DNA from: an uncultured Prevotella sp.
GTDB taxonomy: Bacteria; Bacteroidota; Bacteroidia; Bacteroidales; Bacteroidaceae
Assembly (NCBI GenBank): GCA_902497035.1
Contig: CABVDL010000107.1
Span: 1-8,456 of the forward strand
Direction: 5' to 3'
Length of the DNA: 8,456 bases
Below, one piece after another: positions 6,498-8,456 of the stretch (position 1 is its first letter; each line of letters begins with the position of its first letter). The translations under genes were made by a program, and so were the position numbers. Below the pieces are notes generated by a model. The model was given only the letters and a program-made list of their open reading frames with translations. It ran no database searches and was not told the DNA's origin.

Positions 6498-6549
6498 GTT
6501 TTATTTTTCGGCAAATATAATAAAAATATCGTTCACCGAAAAATAAAAC
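6498..6549. repeat. 14-bp perfect inverted repeat flanking a promoter-like box
   Basis: GTTTTATTTTTCGG (6498-6511) and CCGAAAAATAAAAC (6536-6549) are exact reverse complements separated by 24 AT-rich bases. The separated segment contains CAAATATA (6512-6519), which on the minus strand reads TATATTTG and fits TAnnTTTG. This would be the -7 element of the deleted ATPase gene, 22 bases ahead of its ATG. No clear TTTG -33 element is present. Confidence 0.7.
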
Positions 6550-6809
6550 GCTATTTTTATATGTCTGTATACGTATAGAATGTTATGTCCTCTTTGTTCT
6601 TTACATCGTCCAAACTTTATCACACGATTTGTCGGATGAACCAAAAAAAGGCGAGAAAAAGAGCTACCCTACAATATTTTTTCAAAAGGGACGGGAATTC
6701 CAGAAATACCATTACATTTGCAGGCAAAAACTTGTGCCACTTTGCCCTGTCTTTATTTTTTTCTCCTTTTCAGGTTAGGTTTCTCACAGCCAAAGTGTAT
6801 ATATAGTGT
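6550..6809 (+). promoter_or_regulatory. Leader region of the sigma operon: -7 box and terminator-like hairpin
   Basis: No credible gene lies in this AT-rich stretch. TACATTTG at 6713-6720 fits the -7 consensus; the -33 position lacks TTTG. Directly after it, CAGGCAAA (6721-6728) can pair with TTTGCCCTG (6741-6749) with one bulged C, followed by a T-rich run at about 6750-6762. This has the form of an intrinsic terminator or attenuator, but if transcription starts near 6727 the 5' arm would be only partly transcribed. A 10-bp palindrome, TATACGTATA, is at 6568-6577. No Shine-Dalgarno sequence precedes the ATG at 6810. Confidence 0.45.
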
Positions 6810-7313
6810 ATGAAGAACAACGAGACCATCGTACAACTGTTCCGCCAGCACTATCCCGACATGAAGCAGCTGGCCCGACTGCTACTCCACGACGACGCGG
6901 AGAGCGAGGATGCCGTATCGGAAGTCTTTGCCAACCTTATGAGCAAGGACATCCTACCGACGGGCTCCACAGCACGCACCTATCTGCTGACAGCCTTGCG
7001 CAACCACTGCCTCAACCTGCTGCGCAACCGCACCATCCAAGAACGTCTCCAAGGCCTCTACCTCCTCGACAGTCAGATTTCCGACAGTGCCGACGACATA
7101 GAGGATCGCACGCTCAACGTGAGACGCATTCTTGACACAGAGCTCGACGACACCAGCCGCCACGTCCTCACTCAGCGCTATGCCCAACAACTCTCCTACG
7201 CCGAGATTGCCAAGAAGGAGGGTATCAGCGAGACTGCCGTCTACAAGCGCATCCGCAAAGCCCTGGACTCACTCAAAGAGAAACTAACAAAAAAGGAATA
7301 TGGACAAGATTGA
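6810..7313 (+). CDS. ECF-type RNA polymerase sigma factor
   Basis: This 167-residue protein has the normal length and two-domain layout of an ECF sigma factor. Region 2 is at about 5-75 (LFRQHYPDMKQLARLLLHDD, AESEDAVSEVFANL, TARTYLLTALRNHCLNLLR), which would bind the -10 element and core polymerase. Region 4 is at about 105-160 and carries a helix-turn-helix, LSYAEIAKKEGISETAVYKR (128-147), for the -35 element. It is the first gene of an operon: the anti-sigma gene starts 14 bases before its stop, so translation is coupled. It should be held inactive by that partner and released when the outer-membrane protein encoded next receives a signal. Its targets are not known from the sequence; such factors often drive their own operon. 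Confidence 0.93.
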   Translation: MKNNETIVQLFRQHYPDMKQLARLLLHDDAESEDAVSEVFANLMSKDILPTGSTARTYLLTALRNHCLNLLRNRTIQERLQGLYLLDSQISDSADDIEDRTLNVRRILDTELDDTSRHVLTQRYAQQLSYAEIAKKEGISETAVYKRIRKALDSLKEKLTKKEYGQD

Positions 7314-7971
7314 ACGACTCATCCAGATGATGGACCGGCCAGACCGCTATTCTCAAGAGGAATGGCAGGACGTGCTGGCCGACAAAGACTGCCGGAAATA
7401 CTACCGGCTGATGTGTGACACCGCTGCCGCGCTCCACGACGCTCATACGGCGAGCCAGCGCCCTGACAATACTGAGACGGAAGCAGCGCTACAGCATTTC
7501 CAGCAACGCTATATGCCCGCAAACCGTCACCTCACGCTGTGGCAGCAGGTAGCCGCCGTGTTTATCGGACTCGTCTTCGTATCGGGACTGGCCTTTGCCA
7601 CCGTCGTCCTTGTCAGGCACCACCGCCACACAGCACGGAAAGAAATGGTAGCAAAGCCGGCAAAATCTGCTGCTCAGACTAAGCCCATTACGGCTACCCG
7701 CGACACCATCAAAAGCCAGCCCCAAACGGCAGACGGCGTGAAGCAGTTTGTCAATGCTCCCGTAGGAGATATCCTCAACGAGATGGCAGCCTACTATGGG
7801 CTGAAGGCAGAAGTGCGCAGCGACGAGGCTGCACGCATACGCCTCTATTTCAATTGGAACAAGCAGTATGATGCACAGCAGGTGGTGGAGCAACTGAATC
7901 AGTTCGCCCACATCCATGTCACGCTCGACGGAAATGTCATTGTCTTAGAAGCAGCAGGAGAGACCGACTAA
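7300..7971 (+). CDS. Short membrane anti-sigma factor with C-terminal DUF4974
   Basis: This 223-residue protein has one predicted transmembrane helix at about 84-106 (QQVAAVFIGLVFVSGLAFAT within it). The N-terminal ~80 residues are cytoplasmic and should bind the sigma factor. The periplasmic part is a basic/Thr-rich linker (110-145) followed by a DUF4974 domain (about 148-216: FVNAPVGDILNEMAAYYGLK, ending HIHVTLDGNVIVLE), the C-terminal module of Bacteroidetes FecR-like anti-sigma proteins. Typical FecR homologues are about 300-400 residues and have a FecR beta-domain between helix and DUF4974; here it is absent, so this is the compact form. The gene overlaps the sigma gene by 14 bases, and its TAA overlaps the next ATG by one base (TAATG). 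Such order and overlap strongly support a sigma / anti-sigma pair. Role assigned from context and DUF4974. Confidence 0.87.
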   Translation: MDKIERLIQMMDRPDRYSQEEWQDVLADKDCRKYYRLMCDTAAALHDAHTASQRPDNTETEAALQHFQQRYMPANRHLTLWQQVAAVFIGLVFVSGLAFATVVLVRHHRHTARKEMVAKPAKSAAQTKPITATRDTIKSQPQTADGVKQFVNAPVGDILNEMAAYYGLKAEVRSDEAARIRLYFNWNKQYDAQQVVEQLNQFAHIHVTLDGNVIVLEAAGETD

Positions 7972-8456
7972 TGAAAAACAAGTTCTTATTTCTTGCTGTA
8001 CTCATCCTGATGGTTGCAAGGCTCAGCGCACAGACCATCTCCCACTCTTTCCACAGTACCTCTATGTCCGACGCCTTGCGCTTTCTGAGCACGACGACCC
8101 ACCGCTACGTCATCAACTTCGCCTACGACGATCTTGAGGACTTCAAGGTCACCACTGATGTGCGCGGCCAGAGCGTGCCAGACGCTATCCGCCAGCTCAT
8201 CGGCTTCTACCCCATCGGCATGAAGGTGGTCAGTGGCGGGAAGGACGACAAAGGCCGTCAGCTGCCCGACATGATTTTCGTGGAGTGCACACAGAAGGAA
8301 GACCGCAAGCTCACAGGGCGCGTCGTCGACGAGAAAGGCCGGCCCATGGAGTTTGTCAATGTCGCCGTGCTCAGTCCGCGTGACTCGGCATTCATCAACG
8401 GCGGCGTGACGACGGCGTCGGGCGACTTCGTCATCCCCTGCCGACCCACCGACGTG
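7971..8456 (+). CDS. STN / carboxypeptidase-regulatory-like outer-membrane protein, partial
   Basis: The frame starts at the ATG in TAATG and is open to the window edge (162 codons, 3' end missing). Residues 1-20 are a Sec signal peptide (MKNK, hydrophobic core, cleavage after LSA before Q21). Residues 22-107 form an STN-like domain (SHSFHSTSMSDALRFLSTTT, TTDVRGQSVPDAIRQLIGFY), the periplasmic signalling module that contacts anti-sigma proteins. Residues 113-162 begin a carboxypeptidase-regulatory-like beta-sandwich (LTGRVVDEKGRPMEFVNVAV, then a D/G-rich turn with SGDF). In Bacteroidetes this order leads into an outer-membrane beta-barrel of the TonB-dependent or OMP_b-brl type, which I expect beyond 8456. 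With the two preceding genes it makes a complete surface-signalling cassette. The ligand is unknown, and no SusD-like partner is visible in the window. Confidence 0.85.
   Translation, partial: MKNKFLFLAVLILMVARLSAQTISHSFHSTSMSDALRFLSTTTHRYVINFAYDDLEDFKVTTDVRGQSVPDAIRQLIGFYPIGMKVVSGGKDDKGRQLPDMIFVECTQKEDRKLTGRVVDEKGRPMEFVNVAVLSPRDSAFINGGVTTASGDFVIPCRPTDV

Noticed and set aside
6585..6806. 73-codon plus-strand frame ahead of the sigma gene
   Set aside because: Lies in AT-rich spacer, crosses the promoter-like box and hairpin, and has a Lys/Phe/Ser-rich composition typical of non-coding AT sequence.
7489..7917. 142-codon minus-strand frame opposite the anti-sigma gene
   Set aside because: Antisense to a gene supported by operon overlaps on both sides and by a membrane helix plus DUF4974.
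1..8456. CRISPR array, insertion sequence or rRNA
   Set aside because: I saw no regularly spaced direct repeats, no transposase-like reading frame and no rRNA-like sequence on either strand.

Overview
The window looks like a chromosomal segment of a Bacteroidales bacterium, most likely Prevotella or a close relative. Three things point there. Promoters fit the Bacteroidetes pattern TTTG-N20-TAnnTTTG, with an exact match in front of the tRNA. Start codons lack Shine-Dalgarno sequences. The right end carries a sigma / DUF4974 anti-sigma / STN-domain outer-membrane cassette typical of the phylum. The genus is inferred from protein style only.

Layout, left to right. (1) 61-4006, minus strand: two consecutive DUF262 (ParB/Srx-like, GmrSD-type) genes. 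The upstream gene (2264-4006) encodes DUF262 followed by a DUF1524 HNH nuclease domain, but one in-frame TAG at 2747-2749 cuts it inside the nuclease domain. The downstream gene (61-2262) starts 1 nt after the first ends. It encodes a 733-residue DUF262 protein with no visible HNH motif. The pair resembles a two-protein restriction or phage-defence module whose nuclease subunit is now broken, or made only by readthrough. (2) 4103-5773, minus: a secreted S41 (C-terminal processing) protease with a PDZ domain and an intact Ser/Lys dyad, reading from its own promoter towards the DUF262 genes and separated from them by two hairpins. (3) 5905-6076, plus: tRNA-Asn(GUU) with a clear promoter and a strong intrinsic terminator. 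(4) 6084-6490, minus: a pseudogene of the Bacteroidetes AAA ATPase / DUF234-PDDEXK family. Its first ~18 codons are fused out of frame to its last ~115 codons, with the ATPase core deleted. (5) 6491-6809: an AT-rich spacer with a 14-bp inverted repeat around a promoter-like box, and a terminator-like hairpin in the leader of the next operon. (6) 6810-8456, plus: an overlapping cell-surface-signalling operon of ECF sigma factor, short membrane anti-sigma factor and the start of an STN/carboxypeptidase-regulatory-like outer-membrane protein that runs off the right edge.

The S41 protease and tRNA look like housekeeping backbone. The DUF262 pair and the ATPase remnant look like accessory defence-type genes on either side of them, both damaged. 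The sigma operon is a self-contained regulatory unit: the outer-membrane protein should sense a ligand and signal through the inner-membrane anti-sigma protein to release the sigma factor.

The strongest candidate for something under-described is the tandem DUF262 pair, an HNH-bearing protein plus a large HNH-less partner, and its single amber interruption.
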